From positions 248,001-312,000 of the forward strand of contig NZ_CP123872.1 of assembly GCF_031598375.1 (NCBI RefSeq): a DNA stretch of 64,000 bases. The letters are read 5' to 3'. The translations under genes and the position numbers were made by a program. The DNA is from Temperatibacter marinus. GTDB taxonomy: Bacteria; Pseudomonadota; Alphaproteobacteria; Sphingomonadales; Kordiimonadaceae. Of the stretch, positions 44,292 through 52,786 are shown in pieces; position 1 is the first letter of the stretch, and every line of letters begins with the position of its first letter. The notes beneath the pieces were generated by a model that saw only the letters and a list, made by a program, of their open reading frames with translations, was not told where the DNA came from and did no database searches.

Positions 44292-45176
44292 ATGTCTCTT
44301 CCTTCAAAATCGGATGATCCTAAGCTGTTTAAAATGCTCTTAAAGCGCCCCAGCATTGCTTGGCCGACCCTTCTCTTACTGGTCTCCGCCTATGGGATAT
44401 TCAGCCTCACTCTGTTGGCTTATTCTGACGCAGCCCTGTCCCTTCCCTGGGTCATCTTATGGAATTCAATCGCGTCTTATATGGCTTTCACGGTGGCCCA
44501 TGATGGGACGCATAATGCAATTAGCACAAACCAACACGTAAATGACTGGGCCGGACGCGCTGCTATAGCCCTTTTAGAGCCAGGGCCATTTTTTAAAGTC
44601 TTTCGTTTTATTCATATGCGCCACCATCAATATACCAACGATCCAGAAAAAGATCCTGATACTTACTGTGGTCATGGACCCGCATGGGTTATGCCTCTAA
44701 GGTGGTTAAGTCTTGATGTCATTTATTTCAAAACCTATTTGCAGAAAGAAAACTTCAGCAAGAGTAAAAAAGCTGAAAAAATAGAATTTTTCCTCTGCCT
44801 GATTTTTGCAATTCTAGTTATCAGTACAGTCACCCTTTTGGGATTGTTAGAGGCTTACCTTCTATTATTTTTTATTCCCACACGTATTGCAAAATTATTC
44901 ATTGTATTTGGCTTTGATTTCTTACCGCACTACCCCCATAAAATAACCGTGAAAGAAAATCGCTATCAATGCACCTCTAACCGTGTTGGTCTAGAGTGGC
45001 TTCTAACCCCTCTATTCATCTCGCAAAATTACCATCTCGTGCACCATATTTATCCTTCAGTACCCTTCTATCGCTATCTTAAAATTTGGAATGCTAGACT
45101 AGATTATCATAACGCTAAAAAGCCTGCGATAACCGATACATTCGCGATAACGCCGAAAGTAAAAAATAATACTTAG
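44292..45176 (+). CDS. Fatty-acid-desaturase-family membrane di-iron enzyme
   Basis: A 294-residue membrane protein with the three histidine boxes of this family: H70-DGT-H74, H108-MR-HH112 and HLVHH near residue 266. Membrane helices lie between them (about 24-44, 52-68, 165-195). They bind two iron ions and activate oxygen to desaturate or hydroxylate lipids; short members of this group often act as hydroxylases of carotenoid or sterol-like substrates. GGAG precedes ATG 44292. It is the last gene before the right tRNA repeat at 45250. Confidence 0.85.
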   Translation: MSLPSKSDDPKLFKMLLKRPSIAWPTLLLLVSAYGIFSLTLLAYSDAALSLPWVILWNSIASYMAFTVAHDGTHNAISTNQHVNDWAGRAAIALLEPGPFFKVFRFIHMRHHQYTNDPEKDPDTYCGHGPAWVMPLRWLSLDVIYFKTYLQKENFSKSKKAEKIEFFLCLIFAILVISTVTLLGLLEAYLLLFFIPTRIAKLFIVFGFDFLPHYPHKITVKENRYQCTSNRVGLEWLLTPLFISQNYHLVHHIYPSVPFYRYLKIWNARLDYHNAKKPAITDTFAITPKVKNNT

Positions 45177-45249
45177 GCACAGATTTGGGCACAAGTGGAA
45201 TTTGACATTCCCTTTAAAAGTATAACCAATTGAAATGTAAAGAGAAATA

Positions 45250-45294
45250 TGGTGGTCGGTACTGGGTTCGAACCAGCGACCTCTTCGATGTCAA
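45250..45294 (-). repeat. tRNA-Val(GAC) 3' half, right repeat of 26-kb segment
   Basis: Minus-strand reading: anticodon loop TTGACAT, stem CGAAG, variable AGGTC, T-arm GCTGG-TTCGAAC-CCAGT, acceptor ACCGACC, then ACCA. It matches the copy at 19098 at 43 of 45 positions in the same orientation, and both share an AAATATGG-like flank after the CCA end. The 5' half is missing, so it does not encode a tRNA by itself. Confidence 0.82.
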
Positions 45295-45330
45295 CGATAA
45301 GAGAGATGAATTACAGAGAATTATTTCAAG

Positions 45331-45350
45331 TGATCTAAAATGATCTAAAA
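45331..45350. repeat. Two-unit tandem repeat TGATCTAAAA
   Basis: Two perfect 10-bp copies in tandem followed by a third partial TGA, 36 bp from the tRNA half. It may be an integrase arm site or simple slippage. Too few units for a CRISPR. Confidence 0.45.
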
Positions 45351-45602
45351 TGACATCGTCAGAATAACCTATTGAAATTACTATAGTAATCACGACATCA
45401 ATAAAGATACTATAAGATTATATGAAATAGTCACAAATTAATCCAGCCACATTAGTAAGTTTAACCTGTATAGAAATGGACACCGATATTTCAAATATCG
45501 CTCTTCCAATACCTCGATGAATTCAAATATATTAAGGCAAATTATTTTGAATTAAAATCAAAACATAAAGTATATATGCATTTGAATAAGCAGCTAATTC
45601 AG

Positions 45603-46544
45603 TCAACTTTTTTTAAGCCAGTTTCTATATCCAATATCAGCAATACCTAAAATTAACCTACTGAGTTTCTGAGCTGCGGGCGCTAAGGGTATATTATCCT
45701 TCGTAGCGATCACGCCAGTAATGTCCATAGGAAATAAATGACGCGCCCCAGGTACAATCTGAGCACGACCCTCTCTCAGAGCCGCTTGTAGTGTGCTCTC
45801 TGCAATAAAACCGACCGCGTCTGTTGCAGGAATTAACTTTCGCAGTAAACCAATTTCATGAGAAATGAGGAACATCTCACGTAAAGAGTCTATTGTGGGG
45901 AAGTGATTAGGATATTGGTCCGTAATCTGTTTTAAAAACCAATCAGGGACATCTCCTCCAATAAAAGGGTAATCAAAAAGGTCCTCAACTTTAAGGTCTT
46001 TAAGATCAAGCAAGGGATGCCCGGAGCGGCATATTAGCGGAGACTGGGCAATCTTAAATTCACGGTAATCAATGTGTGGCACTTCTCTATCCGGAGCGAG
46101 CCCAATATACATATCGATAACACCGTCCATCAGATCTTTATCCATGGTGCGCCAGTTACGAGGCAAGACTGTAAATTGTAATTTTGGATGGTCAGTCAGC
46201 AGTTGAACGAGCGCTGGTGCAAGAAGCCCCTCACTCAAGTTTGGATCGATTCCGACGATCAATCGCCCAATTTCAAGGGCTTGCATCATGGATAGTTCGC
46301 GTTCAGCTCTATCCATTTGCTCAACAGAACTTCTCGCGGCATCTAAGATACGCCTCCCATAAACTGTAGGCACTGTTCCAAGCTTGTTTCTGGTAAACAG
46401 CATGACGCCGTAGCGTTCTTCCATTTTATTCACTGTTTGACTGAGCGCACTATGTGAAATGCCAAGATTAGCCGCTGCTTTACGGTAGTTTCCTGTATCT
46501 TCTAGTTCAATTAACTGTCTGAGCTTCGATAAGTCATCCATCAT
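45603..46544 (-). CDS. LysR-family transcriptional regulator
   Basis: A 313-residue LysR regulator with the winged helix at 1-62 (IELEDTGNYRKAAANLGISHSALSQTVNKMEERYGVMLFTRNKLG) and a substrate-binding domain. Tandem ATGs at 46544 and 46541 make the exact start uncertain. It is divergent from the GPH carrier gene; the gap holds an inverted repeat of GGTAAG. It probably activates the catabolic run 46674-59431 in response to a pathway intermediate. Confidence 0.9.
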   Translation of the reverse strand: MMDDLSKLRQLIELEDTGNYRKAAANLGISHSALSQTVNKMEERYGVMLFTRNKLGTVPTVYGRRILDAARSSVEQMDRAERELSMMQALEIGRLIVGIDPNLSEGLLAPALVQLLTDHPKLQFTVLPRNWRTMDKDLMDGVIDMYIGLAPDREVPHIDYREFKIAQSPLICRSGHPLLDLKDLKVEDLFDYPFIGGDVPDWFLKQITDQYPNHFPTIDSLREMFLISHEIGLLRKLIPATDAVGFIAESTLQAALREGRAQIVPGARHLFPMDITGVIATKDNIPLAPAAQKLSRLILGIADIGYRNWLKKS

Positions 46545-46556
46545 TTTTACCCCATT

Positions 46557-46593
46557 GGTAAGTGTAGCTTACCTTATTGACTTAAAAGGTAAG
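46557..46593. promoter_or_regulatory. Putative LysR binding region
   Basis: GGTAAG-TGTAG-CTTACC (46557-46573) forms a 6-5-6 inverted repeat, and a third GGTAAG stands at 46588-46593. It lies in the 129-bp gap between the divergent LysR and carrier genes, where such regulators bind. Confidence 0.55.
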
Positions 46594-46673
46594 TGGTGTC
46601 AAGACTCGAGCTGAGGGACAAAAAAGGTATATTAAATACCAGAGAAAATGACATAACTCATGGGAGAGAAACA

Positions 46674-48101
46674 ATGGCAGACAAGGGAAAACCATCCGTA
46701 TTTACTAAGATATCATATGGCATAGGCGCTGTAGCCTTTGGTGTTAAAAATAATGGTTTCGATTATTTCTTGCTCATCTTCTACTCACAAGTTTTAGGTG
46801 TAGACGCGCCTCTTGTCGGCCTTGCTCTCCTGATTGCCTTAATCTTTGATGCGATATCAGATCCTATTGTTGGCTATCTGAGCGATAATACAAAAAGTCG
46901 TTGGGGGCGCCGTCATCCATGGATGTTTGCCGCTGCACTTCCTGCAGCTGTTGCCTATTATTTTCTCTGGTCACCACCAGAAAGTATGACTGGTAATGAT
47001 TTATTTCCGTATTTGGTGACACTGTCTGTTGCAATTCGTCTACTCATTACTTTTTATGAAATTCCAAGTTCAGCTTTAGCTGCTGAGCTTACAAAAGATT
47101 ATGACGAACGCACGAGCTTAATGAGCTACCGCATGTCGTTTGGATGGATCAGCGGCACAGTCATGGCTATCTTTGTCCTCACAGTATTGCTCGCCTCAAC
47201 TGAAGCCTATCCAGTTGGCATATTAAACAAAGAAGCCTATAGTACATACGGCCTTGTAGCTGCCTGCGTCATTGGGGGTGCGATCCTCTTAACAACATTT
47301 GGCACGGCTCATCTCATACCCGATTTACCAAAAGGGAAAGTAAAAGAAAGCAAAGGCCTCTCTATTATCTTTAATGATTTCAAGAAGGCCTTAGCAAATA
47401 AGTCATTCGCGGCGCTTCTTGTGGCTTCTATTGTCTCCTCTGTAATCATCGGAATGGCCTTCAGTCTAAATCTCTACATGAATACTTTTTTCTGGGGATT
47501 TAACACAGATCAGATTGGTGCCTTAAATCTATCCTTTATTATTGCTGCTATGATTTCATTCTTCATGGCCCCTTATATGTCTAGAAAATTTGGTAAGAAA
47601 AAAGCTGTCTTTATATACGGTGTTTTGACGCTGCTCATAACCCCTGTCATGATTGGCCTGAGAGTCATGGGTGTTTTACCTGAAAATGGAGATCCTTCTC
47701 TCTTCCCGATTTTATTTATTGTCGCAATTCTTGATGTGACAATGTTCATCGGCGTTCAAACTTTAATGTATTCTATGGTAGCAGAGCTTGTTGAGCATAA
47801 CGAGGTCAAAAATAATGATCGGACAGAAGGGATCTATTTTTCTGCCATTTCCTTCTCAAGAAAAGCTTCTCATGGCCTTGGTGTCATGGCGGCCTCTATT
47901 GTCATTGCAGTTGCAAACTTTCCCAAAGGTGCAAAAGCTGAAGATATAGATAAGCAAGCTATTCTAGACTTAGGCATTTCCTATGCAGTCGCTGTGGTGC
48001 TCCTTTGGCTTGCCGTTTTCTACTTCTTGAAATTCTTTAAAATTGACCGTGAAAGCCACTTGGAAAATCTATCCAAGCTTGCAGAGCGTGAAAAATCATA
48101 A
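46674..48101 (+). CDS. GPH-family (MFS) cation symporter
   Basis: A 475-residue membrane protein with about twelve helices. It carries the GPH/MelB signature: ISYGIGAVAFGVKNNGFDYFLLIFY, FDAISDPIVGYLSDNTKSRWGRRHPWM, and later SMVAELVEHNEVKNNDRTEGIYFS. Family members co-transport sugars or, in catabolic clusters of this kind, other organic compounds with H+ or Na+. ATG 46674 follows GGGAGAG; the frame is open to 46593 but through the regulatory repeat. First gene of the run leading to the acetoacetate-decarboxylase-like gene. Confidence 0.87.
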   Translation: MADKGKPSVFTKISYGIGAVAFGVKNNGFDYFLLIFYSQVLGVDAPLVGLALLIALIFDAISDPIVGYLSDNTKSRWGRRHPWMFAAALPAAVAYYFLWSPPESMTGNDLFPYLVTLSVAIRLLITFYEIPSSALAAELTKDYDERTSLMSYRMSFGWISGTVMAIFVLTVLLASTEAYPVGILNKEAYSTYGLVAACVIGGAILLTTFGTAHLIPDLPKGKVKESKGLSIIFNDFKKALANKSFAALLVASIVSSVIIGMAFSLNLYMNTFFWGFNTDQIGALNLSFIIAAMISFFMAPYMSRKFGKKKAVFIYGVLTLLITPVMIGLRVMGVLPENGDPSLFPILFIVAILDVTMFIGVQTLMYSMVAELVEHNEVKNNDRTEGIYFSAISFSRKASHGLGVMAASIVIAVANFPKGAKAEDIDKQAILDLGISYAVAVVLLWLAVFYFLKFFKIDRESHLENLSKLAEREKS

Positions 48102-48110
48102 AGGGTGCTT

Positions 48111-48914
48111 ATGTTTAAATTTCAATCCTTAATGTCTTATATGATGCCCGCACATTTTGGTCCCCGCTATGCAGGGCCTGGCACAAGTGGTTGGTATAGA
48201 GATGTGACGACTATGGTAATTCCTTACGTGACAGACAGAGAAAAGTTAGCTGCTTACCTGCCTGAGCATTTTGAAGTAGCTGAAGAAGCTGTCATTACAG
48301 TCTACTTTGCTTGCAACAAGCAGATCGACTGGCTGGCTGGGCGTGGTTACAATATGATAGGCGTGAATGCCAATGTTATCTATAAAGGCAAAGAAGAAAC
48401 ATTAGAAGGGACCTATAGTCTTGTCATTTGGGAAAATCTTACGGATCCTATTTTAACGGGTCGCGAAATGCAGGGTATTCCTAAGATATATGCGGACATA
48501 CCAGATCATGCCATATCGCAGAATAGATGGACTACAAATGCCAGTCATTTTGGGAATAAAATTATTGATTTGTCTCTTTCTAATTTAAGAGCGCCCTCCC
48601 TTGATGAAATTGCCTTCATGCACCAAAAAAGCCAAGGTAAAGATACCCCAATGGGCTGGCGTTTCCTACAAAACGCAGGCAAAGAGGGCGTTAGCGAATA
48701 TACTACCTTCCCATCTGAAAATCATTTTAAACAAGTGATGCTTGGTGAAGGAAGTGTGAAATGGAACCAGTTAAGCTGGGAAGAAAATCCCACGCAATAC
48801 CAGATCGTGAATGCTCTCGCTGATCTGCCAATTCTAGAATACCGACCTGCTTTAATGACCAAAGGGGCTACAAATCTCTTGGTCCCTGAAAATATGCCTA
48901 GGGCGCTCAAATAA
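48111..48914 (+). CDS. Acetoacetate-decarboxylase-like protein
   Basis: A 267-residue protein of the acetoacetate decarboxylase family. The catalytic lysine is likely K125 in GREMQGIPKIYADI, the family pattern GRE-x-x-G-x-P-K. Classic members decarboxylate beta-keto acids through a Schiff base; related enzymes catalyse aldol or dehydration steps. In a degradation operon it may decarboxylate a beta-keto intermediate. ATG 48111 follows AAGGG at good spacing. The stop overlaps the next gene as TAATG. Confidence 0.83.
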   Translation: MFKFQSLMSYMMPAHFGPRYAGPGTSGWYRDVTTMVIPYVTDREKLAAYLPEHFEVAEEAVITVYFACNKQIDWLAGRGYNMIGVNANVIYKGKEETLEGTYSLVIWENLTDPILTGREMQGIPKIYADIPDHAISQNRWTTNASHFGNKIIDLSLSNLRAPSLDEIAFMHQKSQGKDTPMGWRFLQNAGKEGVSEYTTFPSENHFKQVMLGEGSVKWNQLSWEENPTQYQIVNALADLPILEYRPALMTKGATNLLVPENMPRALK

Positions 48915-50131
48915 TGCCTATGAGCGGAAAACATATTGCTTTTATAGGCGGCGGAACGATGGGGTGTTATAATGCCTTACTTGCAGCGCTAGGGGGGCAT
49001 CAAGCAGTCATTCAAGATGTCTCAGATGAGACGCTCGAAAGCATCCCAAATATCGTCCAAACAATTGCTACTGAATTAGTGCAAGCAGGTCTCCTGCCTT
49101 CAAATAAAATCCCTGATGCACTCACCAAAATAACCTGTGAAAAAGACTTAGAAAAAGCCTTGAGAGGCGCTTGGTTGGTGAGTGAATCCATTCCAGAAAT
49201 TCTTGGTATCAAGCAAAATCTCTTCAAAGAATTAGAATCGATTGCAGACCCGCAGGCAATTCTCACGACAAACACGTCAGCTCTGCTCCCCTCACACATT
49301 GGCTCTTCCCTTAAAACAGGGCACCGTTTTGCAGCCCTTCATTCACATCTAGGGGCAACGTTATTTGATATTGTCAAAGGGCCTGATACTGATGACAAAA
49401 TAATCACTCAACTAGAAGACTACGTGAATTCTATAGGATGTCATTCCATAACATTAACGAAGGAAAATAAAGGCTATCTCTTTAATGCCATGATTGGTCC
49501 TATTCTCACAACAGCCATGGTTATGGTAATTGATGGGGTCGCTTCAATAGAAGAAGTTGATAAAGCTTGGATGGACCGCACGAAAAGCACAATGGGTCCC
49601 TTCGGCATGATGGATCTATTTGGCTTGCGTCTCATTTATGATGGTTGGTTTCATAGACCGGAAGACGAGCTTTCTGACTTGAAGACGAAAGTTCTCTCCT
49701 TCTTAGCACCGCTTGTCGGCATTGGACGTCTGGGCATGAAAACGGGACATGGCTTTTATACATATCCGAACCCTAAATATTCAGATAAAACATTTAATGC
49801 TGTTACTAAAACCAATGAAGCAGCAAATTATGCACTGACATCCGCACTCTCACAGAGTGCTGTGCTCTTGGCCGCCAATAAAATAGCACCCTATTCTGAA
49901 ATAGACCGCGCCTGGTGCATTGCTACGCGACATCCACAAGGTCCATTCGCCATTCTTGACGAAATTGGATTGGATAAGACTCTTATTTTATTTGCTGCGA
50001 CAGGTCCGATGGCCGGGCCAGAAAATGTTGAGAAAATCACAGGATTTATCATGGAATTTATTGCCCAAAACAAACTGGGTAAGTCAAGCGGTAGTGGCTT
50101 CTATAGCTATGCTGCGGGAGAAAATGAATAG
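48914..50131 (+). CDS. 3-hydroxyacyl-CoA dehydrogenase (HCDH/3-hydroxybutyryl-CoA type)
   Basis: A 405-residue NAD-dependent dehydrogenase. The N-terminal Rossmann motif is IAFIGGGTMGCYNALLAALGG. LVSESIPEILGIKQNLFKELE, LTTNTSALLPSHIG and FAALHSHLGATLFDIVKGP follow, where H-x-H lies at the usual catalytic histidine. Two C-terminal HCDH helical domains are seen around 190-280 and 300-400 (GRLGMKTGHGFYTYPNPK; GKSSGSGFYSY). It oxidises a 3-hydroxyacyl-CoA in the cytoplasm. It is coupled to the decarboxylase-like gene before it by TAATG. Confidence 0.87.
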   Translation: MPMSGKHIAFIGGGTMGCYNALLAALGGHQAVIQDVSDETLESIPNIVQTIATELVQAGLLPSNKIPDALTKITCEKDLEKALRGAWLVSESIPEILGIKQNLFKELESIADPQAILTTNTSALLPSHIGSSLKTGHRFAALHSHLGATLFDIVKGPDTDDKIITQLEDYVNSIGCHSITLTKENKGYLFNAMIGPILTTAMVMVIDGVASIEEVDKAWMDRTKSTMGPFGMMDLFGLRLIYDGWFHRPEDELSDLKTKVLSFLAPLVGIGRLGMKTGHGFYTYPNPKYSDKTFNAVTKTNEAANYALTSALSQSAVLLAANKIAPYSEIDRAWCIATRHPQGPFAILDEIGLDKTLILFAATGPMAGPENVEKITGFIMEFIAQNKLGKSSGSGFYSYAAGENE

Positions 50132-50163
50132 AGTAGAAAAATTCTATTCTTGAGGAGAATGCC

Positions 50164-50202
50164 ATGCGTGGCAAAATGACTGGAGGGAAAGATGTCATTT
50201 GA
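50164..50202 (+). CDS. Possible 12-codon leader frame overlapping the TonB receptor start
   Basis: ATG 50164 has a good GGAG six bases upstream and encodes MRGKMTGGKDVI, with its TGA at 50200-50202, inside the first codons of the receptor gene (ATG 50192). Such an overlap could couple receptor translation to this leader. It may equally be chance, since the receptor has its own GGAGGG. Confidence 0.28.
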   Translation: MRGKMTGGKDVI

Positions 50203-52702
50203 AAAAAGGAAACCAATCATGCTGGGGTTGATGCTTTCAACAGCAATGAGCTCATATACAGTATATGCACAAGAGGAAGAAGAGCTTGCTCTTGAAGAAA
50301 TTGTTATTACTGCAACGAAACGATCAACAAATCTAAACGATACTGCTGTCGCTGTGACTGCAATCACTTCTGGATTTGCAGATAGAACTGGCCTTCTGGG
50401 CGTTCAAGATGTCGCAGATTTTACGCCTGGGATGTCAGCGTCTGATACACCAAATCAAATTGCTATTCGCGGGGTTGGGCGAAACACAAATGCACTTGGC
50501 TCTGATCCAGGCGTGGCCCTCTATCTCGATGGCGTTTACGAATCTGAATCAGCGATTTTCGGACTAAACTCATTAGTTGTAGAGCGAGTAGAAGTATTAA
50601 GAGGCCCTCAAGGCACACTATACGGACGTAACTCTGTTGGGGGTGCCGTGAATATCATCTCAAAACGCCCTGCTGACAACTGGGAAGGTGAAGCTCGTTT
50701 TTCATATGGAAGTTATGAAGCGAGAAAACTTGAAGCGCGGATCACTGGACCTCTAACTGATTCAATTCGTTTTTCTCTGGCAGGGTCGGTCTCTAAAAGG
50801 GACGGCTACCAAGAGAATGTTGGCATTGGGAATGACAAGTGGGGTGAAGACTCAACCTTTTGGGAAGCGCAGCTGGAAGTCGACATTACTGATAATCTCT
50901 CTCTATGGGCAAAATACGGCCAGTCAGACTCAGATACTGATCCTCGGCACGTTGTAAAAATTAACGATTATAATCGGACAACTTTAAGGGGTTCTTTGGT
51001 CCATAATGTTCGCTTAGGGTATACAGAAGCAAATCCATCTGTTGAAGACCCTTTTAAAATTCGAAGTGATTATGATGGATATGTAAGGATTTCTAATCAA
51101 CATCGTGCAGCGATAGAACTCACATATGCGGGTGTCTCGTTTGATATGAAATATCTATATGGATCTCAAGCCTATGATTATGAAGAAAGTATAGATAACG
51201 ATTATACAGATCGCACAGATAGCCTAGTATACCCTGATCCAAGCGGTGATCCGGCTGCCGGTTTTGTTAGCCTACCAAATTCTAACATCAACAATACCGC
51301 AGAATATAAAAGCTGGCATAGCCATGAGTTTCAAATTTCCTCAAAAGGCGATTCTGATTTCAATTGGATTGTAGGAGCTTATGCATATAAAGAAGATGTG
51401 CGGCAGCCTTTTTCACTTTCCAATCCAAATAATATCTATCTGCAAAATCCACGCGTTTTTGTACCTCAAACTCCAGCTCCAGAAAATGCGTTTTTCGGAT
51501 TTGCATGGGCTGAAATTCTTCCAAATCCAGAAGGTCATTATTATTTCCAAGAAGGGGAACTCGAGAGTAAAGCTTCAGCTTTATTTGGAGAAATCAGCTA
51601 CGCGATTAATGAAAACTTTACCATCAAAGCAGGCTTGCGTTATTCCAAAGATGAGAAAATAGGCTCAGAAAGACAGCGTATCGTTTTTGATCAAATGGCT
51701 AATAGTTTTGATCCAGTTGCTCTTGCTACACTTTTAGGCGGCGCACTACCAGTTGGTCCAACAGCACTAAATGCAGCCCCATATTATATGGCCTACAGTG
51801 TAGATTTTACAGGCGGTTTTCTCTCAGACACCCATGAGGATGAGTGGGATGATGTTACAGGCAATCTATCTGTGGAATATAGACCAGATGTTGACACTCT
51901 CGTTTATGGTACATTTTCAAAAGGCTATAAATCTGGAGGGTTTCGTTTAGGGGCCATCTCTGATGATCCTGCCACACCAAGGAATGAAGCGGCTGTCGAT
52001 AAAGAAACTATCAATGCTTTTGAACTGGGCCTTAAAAAAACATTTGGAGACACCGTTCAACTGAATGCTGCCGCCTATTATTACGATTATAAAGGCCTAC
52101 AGGCTGAAGTGCCAGTTTTCAGAAATGGCATTCCTTTTGTAGAGCTCTATAATGCAGATAGCGCACGCAGCATGGGCCTAGAAGCTGAGTTAATTTGGCA
52201 AGCGGGTGAAAACACCACTGTGGTAGGGAATTACTCCTTCATGGATACAGAGTATAATGACTTCTGCGGTGATAGAGCAGCAACGGCCCCTGATGGCAGT
52301 AGTGGCTGTCTCGTCGATTCAACAGGCCAAGGACTTCTCTATGATCCAACTGGTAATGAGCTCAACAAAGCACCGAAGCATAAATTTGCTCTCAATGTTA
52401 CACATGTAGTGCCATTCGATGCTGGGGATTTAAGTGTGAGCGCGACCTATGCCTATGTTGACAGTCAATCGCACTCAATCTTCACATCACCGCTCACAAC
52501 AGCGCCGAGCTATGACCGTGCTGATGTGCGTCTGTCATGGATCCCAACAGATAGCTTTTGGGAAGTACATGCAACAGCCAAGAATGTTTTTGATATACTG
52601 GCAACCTCTAGTCTATCTTTTGGCTCCTCACCATATTTCCATCAGCTCGCATCCTACAATGCGCCGAGAACACTTAATCTAGAATTACGCATGAAATTCT
52701 AA
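50192..52702 (+). CDS. TonB-dependent outer-membrane receptor
   Basis: An 836-residue receptor. The signal peptide ends near VYAQ (residue 27), the TonB box is ALEEIVITATKRS, the plug contains VERVEVLRGPQGTLYGRNSVGGAVNII, and the barrel ends in ELRMKF. GGAGGGAAAG precedes ATG 50192. It lies within the plus-strand run, between the hydroxyacyl-CoA dehydrogenase and the acyl-CoA ligase, so it probably brings in the substrate of that pathway. The ligand is unknown. Confidence 0.93.
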   Translation: MSFEKRKPIMLGLMLSTAMSSYTVYAQEEEELALEEIVITATKRSTNLNDTAVAVTAITSGFADRTGLLGVQDVADFTPGMSASDTPNQIAIRGVGRNTNALGSDPGVALYLDGVYESESAIFGLNSLVVERVEVLRGPQGTLYGRNSVGGAVNIISKRPADNWEGEARFSYGSYEARKLEARITGPLTDSIRFSLAGSVSKRDGYQENVGIGNDKWGEDSTFWEAQLEVDITDNLSLWAKYGQSDSDTDPRHVVKINDYNRTTLRGSLVHNVRLGYTEANPSVEDPFKIRSDYDGYVRISNQHRAAIELTYAGVSFDMKYLYGSQAYDYEESIDNDYTDRTDSLVYPDPSGDPAAGFVSLPNSNINNTAEYKSWHSHEFQISSKGDSDFNWIVGAYAYKEDVRQPFSLSNPNNIYLQNPRVFVPQTPAPENAFFGFAWAEILPNPEGHYYFQEGELESKASALFGEISYAINENFTIKAGLRYSKDEKIGSERQRIVFDQMANSFDPVALATLLGGALPVGPTALNAAPYYMAYSVDFTGGFLSDTHEDEWDDVTGNLSVEYRPDVDTLVYGTFSKGYKSGGFRLGAISDDPATPRNEAAVDKETINAFELGLKKTFGDTVQLNAAAYYYDYKGLQAEVPVFRNGIPFVELYNADSARSMGLEAELIWQAGENTTVVGNYSFMDTEYNDFCGDRAATAPDGSSGCLVDSTGQGLLYDPTGNELNKAPKHKFALNVTHVVPFDAGDLSVSATYAYVDSQSHSIFTSPLTTAPSYDRADVRLSWIPTDSFWEVHATAKNVFDILATSSLSFGSSPYFHQLASYNAPRTLNLELRMKF

Positions 52703-52723
52703 GTTTTGAGTACCAATCGAATT

Positions 52724-52746
52724 GCTGTGGCTTTCTGAGCCACGGC
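52724..52746 (+). terminator. Stem-loop after TonB receptor (terminator or attenuator)
   Basis: Stem GCTGTGGCT / AGCCACGGC (9 bp, one G-U) with loop TTCTG, followed by a pyrimidine-rich tract (CTCTCTGTCTC) and a T-run 15 bp on. It may partly stop transcription between the receptor and the ligase gene. Confidence 0.55.
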
Positions 52747-52786
52747 CTCTCTGTCTCGTCATTTTTTATAAGTAAAGGTTTCAGTT

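Larger units (their letters stand above)
45177..45602. other. Junction region with tRNA half and short tandem repeat
   Basis: This 426-bp gap contains the right tRNA-Val half (45250-45294) and a two-unit tandem repeat (45331-45350). No coding frame is convincing. The last 150 bp before the LysR gene are AT-rich, with no clear terminator. Confidence 0.55.

Noticed and set aside
45250-45294. A complete tRNA-Val gene
   Set aside because: Only the anticodon loop, T-arm and acceptor 3' strand are present. The bases that should hold the 5' acceptor strand, D-arm and 5' anticodon stem do not fit a tRNA.
45331-45350. CRISPR-like repeat
   Set aside because: Only two 10-bp units with no spacers, and no cas genes anywhere in the window.
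21677-52702. Siderophore uptake role for the TonB receptors
   Set aside because: No siderophore synthesis, ABC iron import, FecIR-type sigma/anti-sigma genes or Fur-box-like sites are seen near any of the three. The neighbours are carbon-catabolic genes.
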